Position numbers and translations under genes: made by a program
Source of the DNA: Clostridia bacterium
GTDB taxonomy: Bacteria > Bacillota > Clostridia > Oscillospirales > Acutalibacteraceae
DNA length: 35,191 nucleotides
NCBI GenBank assembly: GCA_024692685.1
Contig: JAILMJ010000108.1
Span: 1 to 35,191, forward strand
Direction: 5' to 3'
Notes under the pieces: generated by a model
The model's input: the letters and a program-made list of their open reading frames with translations, nothing else
The model's database searches: none
Told to the model about the DNA's origin: nothing
Part shown: in pieces, positions 24,515 through 33,515 of the stretch
Layout: each line of letters opens with the position of its first letter
How positions within the stretch are numbered: position 1 is the stretch's first letter

Positions 24515-26651
24515 CGAAATGTTTGGTAATGCAAAATGGATAGATTGCCCCGATGGAGATATCGCTCCTGTTTTTTTTAAGGTTTTTGAATCAAAAAAAA
24601 CAGACAAAGCTGAGATAACTGTTTGCGGTCTGGGTTTTTTTACATTAAATCTAAACGGTAAAAAAGTAAGCGATGATCTTCTTGTACCTTCTGCGTCATG
24701 CTACTCTGAAAGGAATATGTCGGACTGGGGATATCCGCTTTTTGATGATTTAGGATACAGGACATATTGCGTAAAATATGATATATCTGCTTACTTGGTT
24801 GAGGGGAAAAATACTCTTGAAATAATATTGGGTACCGGATACTATCATCAGAATTTAAGACAGGCAGAAGGAAATGTTGATTTTGGCACACCCAAACTTT
24901 GCTTTATAATTCGTAAAAATGAAGAAGATATAATTTCTGATAAAACTACACTGTGCAATAAAGGTTTTTTCAAAAGATGCAACTTGTATTACGGTGAGTT
25001 TCAAGATTATACTTCTGTTCCTAAACCTGAGGATTTTTATCCTTCAAGAGAGATTGAACCTCCCAAAACAGATTTTTATTATCAAATTGCACCATCTGAC
25101 AAAGTAATTGAATCAATTTCAGATATTAAATATCTCGGCGAATTTAATGGTGAAAAATATTATGATTGCGGTATAAACACTGTCGGCTATGCAGTCTTAA
25201 TGTGCAACACAAAAGGGGAGCATTTTACTGTTTCTTATGCTGAGGAAATCGGCGGAGAAGAATATAACGGAATGCATTTTGATAAATCATTATTCAGAGA
25301 TGATTTTATTGCCGACGGAACCGAAAGGGAATATCATGAGATGTTCGGCTGGCAGGGTTTCAGATATATTAAAGTTAAAGGAAATGCTGAGCTTGTCAGA
25401 ATCGACGTTGTCCACTCCGATTGTAAAGTTACATCCGGTTTTGAATGTGATAACGATGTTTTAAACTGGCTTTATAATACTTATATTCATACGCAGCTTT
25501 GCAATATGCACAGCGGTGTTCCTTCAGACTGTCCACACCGTGAAAGACTTGGATATACCGGTGACGGTCAACTTTGCTGCGAAAGCGCAATGCTTATGCT
25601 TGACAGTAAGGATTTTTACAGAAAATGGCTATATGACATTGCTGACTGTCAATGTAAAAGAAGCGGTCATGTTCAGCATACCGCTCCTCTTATGGGAGGG
25701 GGCGGCGGTCCATGCGGATGGGGCGGAGCAATAATAATTGTTCCTTATACATATTATAAAATTTACGGAGACAAAGAATTGCTGGCTGAATTCTTTCCGA
25801 AAATGCTCAAATATCTTGACTATATTGAAAGCAGAAGCTATAACGGTCTTGTTTATATTGAAGAGGAAGGCGGCTGGTGTCTTGGAGACTGGCTTCCACC
25901 CACTCCTATTAAAATACCTGAAACATTTGTTAATTCCTGTCTATATTATGATTTTATGAAAAAGGTTACTGATATTTCATTAATATTAGGCTGTAAAAAT
26001 AAAACCGATTTCTTAAAAGAAAAAATATCGGCAACAGGTAAAGCAATTGATGTTGCTTATTACAGTTTTCAACAAAGAGCGTATTGCGGTGATATTAACG
26101 GCGCTTCCGGAATAGCGCTGAACGCAGGACTCGGAAATGAAAATGTAAAGAATAAGGTGATTGAAAAATACAGGGAAAATTGCAGCTTTGATACAGGAAT
26201 AATTGCTACTGAATGCCTTATTGGTTATTTATTCAGTCAAGGCGAAGGGCAGCTTGCTTTTGATTTACTATCAAATACAGGTGACGTCTCTTTTGACTAT
26301 ATGAGAAGGTCCGGCGCAACAACTATATGGGAAAACTGGAACGGCAGATCGTCAAGAAATCATCCTATGTTCGGCGCTGTTACAAAATATCTTTTTACCG
26401 GTTTCCTCGGTATAAACCAGTCCGATTCATCCTGCGGCTTTGATGAAATTGTTATTTCTCCTGTATTTGTAAACGGTATGAACTATGCAAAAGGTTTTAT
26501 TGACACTGTTAAAGGCAGAATTGAAGTATCATATACTAAACATGATAATTCTGTTAATCTAACCGTGACTGTTCCCGGAAAAGCAATTTTTAAATATAAG
26601 AATATTAACAAAGAGATATCTGGTAAAGAAATTATCAAATTTGAGGTCTGA
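24504..26651 (+). CDS. Alpha-L-rhamnosidase (GH78), TTG start
   Basis: 715 residues. It removes terminal alpha-L-rhamnose from glycosides or pectic polymers. Order: N-terminal beta-sandwich domain (GFFTLNLNGKKVSDDLLVP near 45), second domain (FSVSYAEEIGG-like, near 240), then the (alpha/alpha)6 barrel with SDCPHRERLGYTGDGQLCCESAM (near 340), which carries the acidic residues, and TTIWENWNG (near 606), then a C-terminal sandwich. No signal peptide, so it is intracellular. The TTG at 24504 fits because GAGGAGG (24488-24494) is 9 bases before it, whereas the next ATG (24519) is 24 bases away; this start overlaps the ABC-F gene by 11 bases. Confidence 0.9.
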   Translation: MTHNEMFGNAKWIDCPDGDIAPVFFKVFESKKTDKAEITVCGLGFFTLNLNGKKVSDDLLVPSASCYSERNMSDWGYPLFDDLGYRTYCVKYDISAYLVEGKNTLEIILGTGYYHQNLRQAEGNVDFGTPKLCFIIRKNEEDIISDKTTLCNKGFFKRCNLYYGEFQDYTSVPKPEDFYPSREIEPPKTDFYYQIAPSDKVIESISDIKYLGEFNGEKYYDCGINTVGYAVLMCNTKGEHFTVSYAEEIGGEEYNGMHFDKSLFRDDFIADGTEREYHEMFGWQGFRYIKVKGNAELVRIDVVHSDCKVTSGFECDNDVLNWLYNTYIHTQLCNMHSGVPSDCPHRERLGYTGDGQLCCESAMLMLDSKDFYRKWLYDIADCQCKRSGHVQHTAPLMGGGGGPCGWGGAIIIVPYTYYKIYGDKELLAEFFPKMLKYLDYIESRSYNGLVYIEEEGGWCLGDWLPPTPIKIPETFVNSCLYYDFMKKVTDISLILGCKNKTDFLKEKISATGKAIDVAYYSFQQRAYCGDINGASGIALNAGLGNENVKNKVIEKYRENCSFDTGIIATECLIGYLFSQGEGQLAFDLLSNTGDVSFDYMRRSGATTIWENWNGRSSRNHPMFGAVTKYLFTGFLGINQSDSSCGFDEIVISPVFVNGMNYAKGFIDTVKGRIEVSYTKHDNSVNLTVTVPGKAIFKYKNINKEISGKEIIKFEV

Positions 26652-26653
26652 TT

Positions 26654-27640
26654 ATGAAATACGGTATAATCGGTACCGGATGGATTACCGAAGAATTTAT
26701 TAAAGGGGCCAGAGATATTTGTTCCGCAGAAATAACGGCGGTTTTTTCCCGAACCGATAAAAGCGGCAAATCATACTGTGAAAGAAACAATATAAAATCA
26801 TATTATAATGATTTTAATGAATTTGCCAAAGCTGATTTCGATGCCGTTTATATTGCGTCACCTAATGCGCTTCATTTTGAACAGTCTTTTTTTATGCTTC
26901 AAAACGGCAAACATGTTATCTGTGAAAAACCGATTTGTGTAAATCCAGAAGAATATAAAACGTGCCTGTTGGAAGCTGAAAAAAGAGGACTTGTTTATCT
27001 TGAAGCTATAATGTATATGCACACTCCTAATAAAGAAAAACTATTTTCTGCTCTCAAAAAGATCGGTAACATTACAAGTGCGCATTTTGATTTTACTCAA
27101 TTATCATCGAAGTATTCACTATATAAAAGGGGAGAGACACCAAATATTTTTAATCCTGATTTGGCAACCGGCTGCTTAATGGATTTAGGTATTTATTGCG
27201 TTTATCCTGCTGTAGACATTTTCGGAATACCTGAAAGTTTAAAATCAGATTCTGTTTTTTTGAGAACGGGAGCTGACGGAAGCGGAAATGCTTCTTTTAA
27301 TTACGGAGATAAGATTGTTACTTTGACTTATTCCAAAACGGGGCAGAATCACAGCGGATCAAACATATACGGTGACAAAGGTACAATAAGCATTGAGTCT
27401 GTTTCAAAACTTATAAATATTACACTTACCGATAATAATAACAATAAAGAAATCATTTGCGGAGATATGATTAAAAGTGACATAATGGGATATGAAGCAC
27501 TCGATTTTGAGAAGTTTATCGGCAATCCACAAGACAATAAATATGGTTTATGTAAAAAGCGTTCTCTTCAGGTAAGTGAAATAATGGAAAAAATGAGAAA
27601 GGAAGCCGGAATTGTATTCCGTACGGATAAAAAACAATGA
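26654..27640 (+). CDS. Gfo/Idh/MocA-family dehydrogenase
   Basis: 328 residues. Rossmann start YGIIGTGWITEEFI, DAVYIASPNALH (near 71) and the classical catalytic motif CEKPICVN (near 92). The C-terminal part has LMDLGIYCVYPAVDIFG (near 178), typical of trans-1,2-dihydrobenzene-1,2-diol dehydrogenase/1,5-anhydrofructose reductase-like members. It oxidises or reduces a sugar or cyclic polyol with NAD(P). The ribosome binding site GAGGTCTG lies in the last codons of the GH78 gene, 2 bases before this ATG's leader, so it is cotranslated with it. Substrate is not readable; use of the product of the rhamnosidase is a guess. Confidence 0.92.
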   Translation: MKYGIIGTGWITEEFIKGARDICSAEITAVFSRTDKSGKSYCERNNIKSYYNDFNEFAKADFDAVYIASPNALHFEQSFFMLQNGKHVICEKPICVNPEEYKTCLLEAEKRGLVYLEAIMYMHTPNKEKLFSALKKIGNITSAHFDFTQLSSKYSLYKRGETPNIFNPDLATGCLMDLGIYCVYPAVDIFGIPESLKSDSVFLRTGADGSGNASFNYGDKIVTLTYSKTGQNHSGSNIYGDKGTISIESVSKLINITLTDNNNNKEIICGDMIKSDIMGYEALDFEKFIGNPQDNKYGLCKKRSLQVSEIMEKMRKEAGIVFRTDKKQ

Positions 27641-28248
27641 TAGATTATTATTCCCAGCATCCGCTCTATGCCGCCTTAATTATAGTTTTGCTTATTATAA
27701 CGTTATTTGTTTGTTTCAAGGCGTTTAAAGCGGCGTCAAAGCGTAATAAAGAAACAAGAGAACTGATGAATGAATTACATAGAAATAACGAATTGAAAAA
27801 CAAGTATTCAATTCTTACTTGTAATTCCATTATTTCCTCTGATGAAGAAGAACTCTTTATAGGAGTGGGCCTGAATTTACTTAAAAGAGTAGCTGATAAG
27901 GAAGATATGGCAGGCGAATTTAATTCTCTCAGTAAAGGCCAGAAGTATATATATGCACTGTTTAATCTGTATTCTGATTCGAGAATACAGATGAGCGATT
28001 TTTTCAGAGCAAATACTGATCCTTTAACATCAACCGCATTGGAAGCCGTTAAAGAGATATTTGACGAAGAATTCACGGATTTATTCATTTATGAATATAA
28101 TGCATTTGATGAAAAGAACGAAAAAGTATCATTTATAAAAGACGAAGTTTCTGATACAGACAAAAAAACAGCACCTTATTTTTCAGAAGGTACTGTTTGT
28201 AAACTGTCAGGAAAATATATAAAAGATAATATTGAGGATTTTATATAA
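27637..28248 (+). CDS. Membrane-anchored protein of unknown function
   Basis: 203 residues. I do not recognise the family. An N-terminal membrane helix (residues 9-30, LYAALIIVLLIITLFVCF) is followed by a basic stretch and a short coiled coil, and then by an acidic soluble part (KGQKYIYALFNLYSDSRIQMSDFFRA near 107), ending in a highly acidic tail. It is probably anchored with the C-terminus in the cytoplasm. The ATG overlaps the Gfo/Idh stop (ATGA), so it is the last gene of the manA run. Its final 8 bases overlap the 3' end of the convergent rsmI gene, and a terminator for rsmI lies within it. Confidence 0.75.
   Translation: MIDYYSQHPLYAALIIVLLIITLFVCFKAFKAASKRNKETRELMNELHRNNELKNKYSILTCNSIISSDEEELFIGVGLNLLKRVADKEDMAGEFNSLSKGQKYIYALFNLYSDSRIQMSDFFRANTDPLTSTALEAVKEIFDEEFTDLFIYEYNAFDEKNEKVSFIKDEVSDTDKKTAPYFSEGTVCKLSGKYIKDNIEDFI
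28162..28196 (-). terminator. rsmI terminator inside the convergent gene
   Basis: On the reverse strand ACAGTACCTT/AAGGTGCTGT (28187-28196, 28168-28177) forms a 10-bp stem with one G-U pair, followed by a T7 run (28162-28168). It lies 45 to 80 bases past the rsmI stop, inside the coding sequence of the unknown membrane protein. Confidence 0.75.
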
Positions 28249-29059
28249 TTTCTTTATAAATATTTGCTTTTTTTATTCCGGTTATTTTTGCCGCTTCTTT
28301 AGCGGCATCAGTTTTACTTTTTCCGCTCTCGATCAAATCGAGAGCAATTATTTTTGCCTGATCAAGTGTCATCTTGTTTTCCGAACATTCTTTGCCGTGA
28401 ATTATCAGAACAATCTCGCCTTTTAATTCGTTGTTGCCGTATTTTTCTTTAGCGGTAAACAAATCGGTTCTGATTACTTCCTCATGAATTTTAGTTAATT
28501 CCCTGACGATAGCTAATTCACGATTCCCCAGATTATCAAACAAATCTCCCAGAGTTTTGCCTAATTTATGCGGCGCTTCATAGATTATTACAGTCCCGGT
28601 TTCTTCTTTTATATTGTCAAAAAAATCTTTTCTCTGTTTGGAATCCACAGGCGGGAATCCTTCAAATCTAAATCTTTGTGAAGGCATACCTGAAATTGCC
28701 AGAGCTGTTGTGAATGCGCACGGACCGGGTACAGATTCTATTTTAATACCGTTATCAAGACATAACTTTACAAGGTCTTCACCCGGGTCTGAAATAGCCG
28801 GCATTCCGGCATCAGTTACAAGGGCACAGTTTTCTCCGTTAAGAATCCTGTTAAGTATTATCTGCCCGTGTTCAAGTTTATTATGTTCATAATAACTTAC
28901 CAGTGTATTTTTGATTCCGAACCTGTTAAGAAGCTTTAATGTAACTCTTGTATCTTCCGCAGCAATAAAATCACATTTTTCAAGTGTTTCAATTCCTCTT
29001 TGAGAAAAATCGCCGAGATTACCGATAGGCGTGCCTACAACATATAATATACCGCTCAA
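28241..29059 (-). CDS. rsmI: 16S rRNA (cytidine1402-2'-O)-methyltransferase, TTG start
   Basis: 272 residues. It methylates C1402 of 16S rRNA at the ribose, using SAM. The tetrapyrrole-methylase-type fold is shown by LYVVGTPIGNLGDFS (residues 5-19), AAEDTRVTLKLL (near 33), LVTDAGMPAISDPGE (near 80), GPCAFTTALAISGMPSQRFRFEGF (near 105) and YEAPHKL (near 152). The start is TTG (29057-29059): the family begins right before LYVVGTP, no ATG fits, and GAGGT lies 9 bases upstream inside the end of the trmN6-like gene. It follows that gene by 2 bases. Confidence 0.96.
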   Translation of the reverse strand: MSGILYVVGTPIGNLGDFSQRGIETLEKCDFIAAEDTRVTLKLLNRFGIKNTLVSYYEHNKLEHGQIILNRILNGENCALVTDAGMPAISDPGEDLVKLCLDNGIKIESVPGPCAFTTALAISGMPSQRFRFEGFPPVDSKQRKDFFDNIKEETGTVIIYEAPHKLGKTLGDLFDNLGNRELAIVRELTKIHEEVIRTDLFTAKEKYGNNELKGEIVLIIHGKECSENKMTLDQAKIIALDLIESGKSKTDAAKEAAKITGIKKANIYKEII

Positions 29060-29061
29060 GT

Positions 29062-29796
29062 TTAATTACCTCTGTTTTCCAATAAATAATCTGAATAAAT
29101 TTTTTTCATTTCTTCAGAATACTCATTATTTAAATTATATACATATAGGCTTTTTTCAATGGTTATTCCGCTTTTCCCTCCTCTTTTGCCTTCAACAAGA
29201 ACAAGCCAGGCTTTAGTATTATAGGTTTTAGAAACGAGTCTCATTCTCTTGGGCTCAATTTGATATTTTTGCATTTCTTTGAAAAGTTCACAAAGCCTTT
29301 CCGGTCTTATGCATACGCAAAATCTTCCGCCGTAATTTAGTAAACCGGAAGCAGTTTTACACATATCAGAAAAAGTGCACATAGTACCGTGCCTGGCTAT
29401 TTTATCTGTATCAGAAAGACTTTTTACTCCGGACCCGTCAGCAGTATATGGCGGATTCATAGTTACCAGATTAAAATAACCGAAGGGAAGAATACCTTTT
29501 AAACATCTTAAATCTGCGTTATATACTTTGATTCTGTCGGAAACATTATTAATCTTTACTGACTGAATAATCTGTTCATACCCTTGTCTCTGAATTTCAA
29601 CTGCCGTTATATCTTTACATCCTTTTTTTAACCACAAAAAGGGAATAATGCCGCATCCGCTGCCCAAATCACAGTTTTTATAATCAGGTTTCGGTTTGGC
29701 AAAATCGGCAAGTAAAACAGCGTCTGTTCCGAAAGTATGTTCAGGAGAAACGAGGACGGTTATTCCGGAACCTATATATTCTTCGGTAAAGCTCAT
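29062..29796 (-). CDS. tRNA1(Val) adenine-N6 methyltransferase (TrmN6/YfiC-like)
   Basis: 244 residues. SAM-binding block CDLGSGCGIIPFLWL (near residue 42), the acidic TAVEIQ (near 63) and the N6-adenine motif MNPPYTADGSG (near 113) show an amino-methyltransferase. The pattern fits TrmN6/YfiC, which methylates A37 of tRNA1(Val); Firmicutes members are often found directly upstream of rsmI, as here. A ribosomal or other small-RNA target cannot be excluded. It is divergent from the aminotransferase gene and starts with AAGGAAATCAGG upstream. Confidence 0.88.
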   Translation of the reverse strand: MSFTEEYIGSGITVLVSPEHTFGTDAVLLADFAKPKPDYKNCDLGSGCGIIPFLWLKKGCKDITAVEIQRQGYEQIIQSVKINNVSDRIKVYNADLRCLKGILPFGYFNLVTMNPPYTADGSGVKSLSDTDKIARHGTMCTFSDMCKTASGLLNYGGRFCVCIRPERLCELFKEMQKYQIEPKRMRLVSKTYNTKAWLVLVEGKRGGKSGITIEKSLYVYNLNNEYSEEMKKIYSDYLLENRGN

Positions 29797-29828
29797 TATC
29801 CTGATTTCCTTTAAAATATATTTTAAGA

Positions 29829-29857
29829 TTGATTTTTATAAAAAAATGATATAAAAT
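29829..29857 (+). promoter_or_regulatory. Promoter of the aminotransferase-trpS transcript
   Basis: TTGATT (29829-29834), 17-bp spacer, TAAAAT (29852-29857). The start would be near 29864, just before the palindrome at 29878-29890. Confidence 0.55.
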
Positions 29858-29877
29858 ACTATATATATTTTTAAAGA

Positions 29878-29890
29878 GTATATCATATAC
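29878..29890. promoter_or_regulatory. Palindrome GTATATCATATAC, possible operator
   Basis: GTATAT-C-ATATAC is a perfect 13-base inverted repeat. It sits about 15 bases past the predicted start of the aminotransferase transcript and 34 bases before the ATG. Its place suits a repressor site. It is AT-rich and short, so chance is a real alternative. Confidence 0.3.
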
Positions 29891-29923
29891 CCGATTTAAT
29901 TTCAAGTGATCAGGAGAGTCCGT

Positions 29924-31108
29924 ATGAAGTATAATTTTTCAAAAGGAATGGCTGAATTAAAGCCTTCTGCAATCAGAGAAATCCTTAAAAACTCCGGAGA
30001 TACAATTCCCTTTTCGGCAGGTAATCCGGCACCTGATGCATTTCCGATTGACGATGTCAGGATGATTACCGATTATGTATTAAAAAAAGAACCAGTTCTA
30101 GCTCTTCAATACGGAATTACCGAGGGATACACCCCCTTAGTTGATGAGTTGACAGAATTGGCACATAATCGATACAAAGTCGGAACAGATAATGACAGTG
30201 TTATCGTTGTAAGCGGTGCTACTCAGATAATGAGTCTTGTAACTCATTGCTTTATCAATCCCGGAGACACAGTAATATGTGAAAATCCATCATTTATAGG
30301 TTCTCTGAACTGCTTTCGTTCATCCGGAACAAGGCTTGTCGGAGTCTCTGTTGAGAGTGACGGAATTAATATTGAAGAACTTGAAATTGCTTTAAAATCA
30401 AATCAGAATGTTAAGTTCATTTATACCATTCCGAATTTTCAGAATCCTACAGGCGTTACAATGTCCTATGAAAAAAGAGTCCGTATGTATGATCTTGCCA
30501 AGAAATATAATGTATTGATTCTTGAGGACAATCCCTACGGTGATTTGAGAGTATCAGGAAAAGAAATCCCGTCAATTAAATCTCTTGACACCGAAGGACT
30601 TGTTATTTATGCCGGTTCATTTTCAAAAGTAATTGCCCCCGGTATTCGTGTGGGTTTTGTTGTATCACCTTCAGAAATATCGGCAAAGCTGACAGTTGCA
30701 AAGCAAACTCAGGATGTTCATACCGCAATGCTTTCTCAATTGATTGTTTATGAATGGCTTAAAGCCGGCAAAATTAACGATCATGTAATTAAAATCAGAG
30801 AGATTTACCGTAGAAAGTTAAATCTGATGTGTGATAATCTTGACAATGAGTTAAGCGGTTATCTGACTTACAATCGTCCTGATGGCGGACTTTTTGTTTG
30901 GGCGGAGCTTAATAAAGAAATTGATATGATTTCATTTGTTAAAAAAGCATCACAAAACGGAGTGTCAGTTGTACCCGGAAACGCTTTTCTTACTGATGGT
31001 TCTCAGTCGACACAGTATATAAGATTAAATTTCTCAACACCTTCCGATAAAGGTATTGTTGATGGAGTAAGAATACTAGCAGAAACAGCAAAGGAAATGA
31101 GGAAATAA
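29924..31108 (+). CDS. PLP-dependent aminotransferase, class I/II (LysN/ARO8-like)
   Basis: 394 residues. Fold type I aminotransferase with SAGNPAPDAFP (near 30), YGITEGYTPLVDEL (near 62), PNFQNPTGVTMSYEKR (near 167), LEDNPYGDLR (near 198), the PLP lysine in GSFSKVIAPGIRVGF (near 234) and the carboxylate Arg in YIRLNFSTP (near 368). These are marks of the 2-aminoadipate/aromatic aminotransferase (LysN, ARO8, MocR C-terminal) group; there is no N-terminal GntR domain. The donor and acceptor are not clear. The ATG 29924 is chosen because CAGGAGAG lies 6 bases upstream; an in-frame upstream ATT/GTG-like start would overlap that site. It precedes trpS by 3 bases. Confidence 0.92.
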   Translation: MKYNFSKGMAELKPSAIREILKNSGDTIPFSAGNPAPDAFPIDDVRMITDYVLKKEPVLALQYGITEGYTPLVDELTELAHNRYKVGTDNDSVIVVSGATQIMSLVTHCFINPGDTVICENPSFIGSLNCFRSSGTRLVGVSVESDGINIEELEIALKSNQNVKFIYTIPNFQNPTGVTMSYEKRVRMYDLAKKYNVLILEDNPYGDLRVSGKEIPSIKSLDTEGLVIYAGSFSKVIAPGIRVGFVVSPSEISAKLTVAKQTQDVHTAMLSQLIVYEWLKAGKINDHVIKIREIYRRKLNLMCDNLDNELSGYLTYNRPDGGLFVWAELNKEIDMISFVKKASQNGVSVVPGNAFLTDGSQSTQYIRLNFSTPSDKGIVDGVRILAETAKEMRK

Positions 31109-31111
31109 CCG

Positions 31112-32119
31112 ATGTCAAATCCTGAAAAAAAGCCTATTGTTTTAAGTTGTATTCAGCCCACGTCAATTCCGACGTTAGGCAACTATTTTGGTGCATTAAA
31201 AAATTGGAAATTGATGAGTAAAGACAATGACTGTTTATTTGCAGTTGCGGATTTGCATGCTCTGACAGTTCATCCGGAGCCTGCTAAACTGCGCCAGCAG
31301 ACTCTTGAGATGTATTCTATTCTTCTGTCGATCGGACTTGATCCTGTTAAGAACATTGTGTTTATTCAGAGTCATGTTCCGGCTCACGCAGAGCTTGCAT
31401 GGATATTAAACTGTTACACACAGTTCGGCGAAGCTTCAAGAATGACTCAATTCAAGGAAAAGAGTATTAAACATACAGATAATGTTAATGTCGGTTTATT
31501 TGATTATCCCGTGCTTATGGCTGCCGATATACTTCTTTATCAGGCTAACTTTGTCCCTGTCGGTGCCGACCAGAAACAACATCTCGAAATAGCAAGAGAT
31601 ATAGCCGACAGATTTAATAATATCAGAGGAAATACTTTTACCTTACCCGAGCCTTATATTGGAAAACTCGGCGCAAAGATAATGAGTTTACAAGATCCCA
31701 CCGCAAAGATGTCCAAAAGCGATACAAACCCAAAAGCTTCCGTTTCTATTCTTGATGAACCGGATGTTATAATGAAGAAATTCAAATCTGCCGTAACGGA
31801 CAGTGAAGCTAAAGTCCGCTATGCGGAAGGTAAAGACGGAATAAATAATCTTATGGTAATTTATTCGTGCTGTACAGGAAAAAGTTTTGAAGATATAGAA
31901 GATGAATTTTACGGTAAAGGCTACGGAGATTTTAAAGAATGTGTAGCTCAGGCTGTAATTGATGAACTAAAACCTGTTAAAGAAAACTTCGAAAAATATA
32001 TAAGTGACAAAGAATTATTGATGAAAACCGCAGCTGATGGTGCCGAAAAGGCTTTAAGACTTGCAAACAGGACTCTGTATAAAGCAAAGAAAAAAGTAGG
32101 CCTTTTACTTGACAGGTAA
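31112..32119 (+). CDS. trpS: Tryptophanyl-tRNA synthetase
   Basis: 335 residues, class I synthetase that charges tRNA-Trp. HIGH-type motif PTSIPTLGNYFGALKNW (near 13), PVLMAADILLYQANFVPVGADQKQHLEIARDIA (near 134), and KMSKS in TAKMSKSDTN (near 198) are clear. GAGGAAA in the end of the aminotransferase gene serves as ribosome binding site, so both genes are one operon. No T-box leader or leader peptide rich in Trp is seen upstream. Confidence 0.97.
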   Translation: MSNPEKKPIVLSCIQPTSIPTLGNYFGALKNWKLMSKDNDCLFAVADLHALTVHPEPAKLRQQTLEMYSILLSIGLDPVKNIVFIQSHVPAHAELAWILNCYTQFGEASRMTQFKEKSIKHTDNVNVGLFDYPVLMAADILLYQANFVPVGADQKQHLEIARDIADRFNNIRGNTFTLPEPYIGKLGAKIMSLQDPTAKMSKSDTNPKASVSILDEPDVIMKKFKSAVTDSEAKVRYAEGKDGINNLMVIYSCCTGKSFEDIEDEFYGKGYGDFKECVAQAVIDELKPVKENFEKYISDKELLMKTAADGAEKALRLANRTLYKAKKKVGLLLDR

Positions 32120-32163
32120 TTTATAAAAATATTTGGCTGATTTATATAAAATATAAGCAAAAA

Positions 32164-32177
32164 TGAATATTTATTCA
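32164..32177. promoter_or_regulatory. ARG box (ArgR operator) upstream of argG
   Basis: TGAATATTTATTCA is an exact fit to the TGAAT-WWWW-ATTCA core of the ArgR/AhrC operator. It lies 8 bases upstream of the -35 of the argG promoter. Arginine-bound ArgR would be expected to repress argG-argH. Confidence 0.8.
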
Positions 32178-32185
32178 ATTTATGC

Positions 32186-32214
32186 TTGATTTCTATGTAT
32201 ATTCAGTGTATAAT
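32186..32214 (+). promoter_or_regulatory. argG promoter
   Basis: TTGATT (32186-32191), 17-bp spacer, TATAAT (32209-32214). Initiation near 32221. The leader to the argG ATG is about 25 nt. Confidence 0.8.
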
Positions 32215-32245
32215 GCAATCATCTTATGAATGAAGGGACTTTATT

Positions 32246-33475
32246 ATGAAAGATATTAAAAAAGTTGTTCTTGCTTATTCCGGCGGACTTGACACATCAA
32301 TTATTATTCCATGGTTAAAGGAAAACTACAATAATTGTGAAGTGATTGCTGTTTCCGGTGATGTTGGACAGGGAACAGAGCTTGACGGTCTTGAAGAAAA
32401 GGCAATAAAAACCGGAGCATCAAAGCTCTATGTTATGGATTTACAGGATGAATTTGTAAACGATTATATTTTCCCGACTTTAAAAGCCGGAGCAGTTTAT
32501 GAAAAGAAATATTTGCTAGGTACTGCATTTGCGCGTCCTATCATTGCAAAAAGACTTACTGAAATCGCAAAAAAGGAAGACGCCGATGCTATCTGTCACG
32601 GATGCACCGGAAAGGGCAATGACCAGGTAAGGTTTGAACTTGCTATTAAAGCTTTTGCACCTGATATGACTATAATAGCTCCCTGGAGAATTTGGAATAT
32701 TAAATCCAGGGAAGAAGAAATTGATTATGCTGAGGCTCACGATATCCCTCTTAAAATCAATCGTGAAACAAATTATTCAAAGGACAAAAACCTGTGGCAT
32801 TTAAGTCACGAAGGCCTTGATCTTGAGGATCCGGCAAATGAACCCCAGTATCAGAAACCCGGTTTTCTTGAGATGGGTGTCTGCCCTGAAGAAGCGCCGG
32901 ATTCAAATACATATATTACAATTCATTTTGAGAAGGGAATCCCCACCGCTGTTAACGGGCAGGATATGAGCGGCGTTGAGATTATAAAATACCTCAATGA
33001 TGTAGGCGGGAAAAACGGAATCGGTCTTGATGATATCGTTGAGAACCGTCTTGTTGGTATGAAATCAAGAGGTGTTTATGAAAACCCTGCCGGATCCATT
33101 CTTTATAAGGCACACGATATACTTGAAACTATTACTCTTGACAGAGATACAATGCATTATAAGGAAATTGTAGCCCATCAATTTGCAGAACTTGTTTATT
33201 TCGGCAAATGGTATACTCCGCTCAGAGAAGCCATTTCAGCTTTTGTAGACAAAACCCAGGAAAATGTTACCGGTGATGTAAAACTGAAATTATATAAAGG
33301 AAATATTATTACTGCCGGTGTTACATCTCCTTACACTCTTTACAGCGAAGAATTTGCTACATTTGATGCCGATGATGTTTATAATCAAAAAGATTCGGCC
33401 GGCTTTATAAATCTTTTCGGTTTACCGATAAAGGTCAGAGCGATTCTTGATTCAGAGCGTAAAAATAAAAACTGA
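32246..33475 (+). CDS. argG: Argininosuccinate synthase
   Basis: 409 residues. It joins citrulline and aspartate with ATP, the second-last step of arginine synthesis. Seen: the ATP pyrophosphatase P-loop [18 protein letters not shown] (residue 7), VSGDVGQG (near 35), [16 protein letters not shown] (near 118), the [24 protein letters not shown] block (near 173) and [11 protein letters not shown] (near 273). The RBS is GAAGGGAC. It is followed by argH, with an ArgR box and strong promoter upstream. Confidence 0.98.
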   Translation: MKDIKKVVLAYSGGLDTSIIIPWLKENYNNCEVIAVSGDVGQGTELDGLEEKAIKTGASKLYVMDLQDEFVNDYIFPTLKAGAVYEKKYLLGTAFARPIIAKRLTEIAKKEDADAICHGCTGKGNDQVRFELAIKAFAPDMTIIAPWRIWNIKSREEEIDYAEAHDIPLKINRETNYSKDKNLWHLSHEGLDLEDPANEPQYQKPGFLEMGVCPEEAPDSNTYITIHFEKGIPTAVNGQDMSGVEIIKYLNDVGGKNGIGLDDIVENRLVGMKSRGVYENPAGSILYKAHDILETITLDRDTMHYKEIVAHQFAELVYFGKWYTPLREAISAFVDKTQENVTGDVKLKLYKGNIITAGVTSPYTLYSEEFATFDADDVYNQKDSAGFINLFGLPIKVRAILDSERKNKN

Positions 33476-33483
33476 TTTGATTA

Positions 33484-33515
33484 AATGAGCCGTTCGTCTG
33501 TTCGGACGGCTTATT
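33484..33515 (+). terminator. Hairpin between argG and argH (possible partial terminator)
   Basis: A 13-bp stem with two G-U pairs, arms 33484-33496 and 33503-33515, loop TCTGTT. It lacks a run of T after the stem (tail CTGTAAG), so it may protect or process the mRNA or slow transcription rather than stop it. It lies just before the argH ribosome binding site. Confidence 0.5.

Noticed and set aside
31948..32245. T-box or Trp leader controlling trpS or argG
   Set aside because: No T-box sequence or specifier-like hairpin was found, and the argG leader is only about 25 nt.
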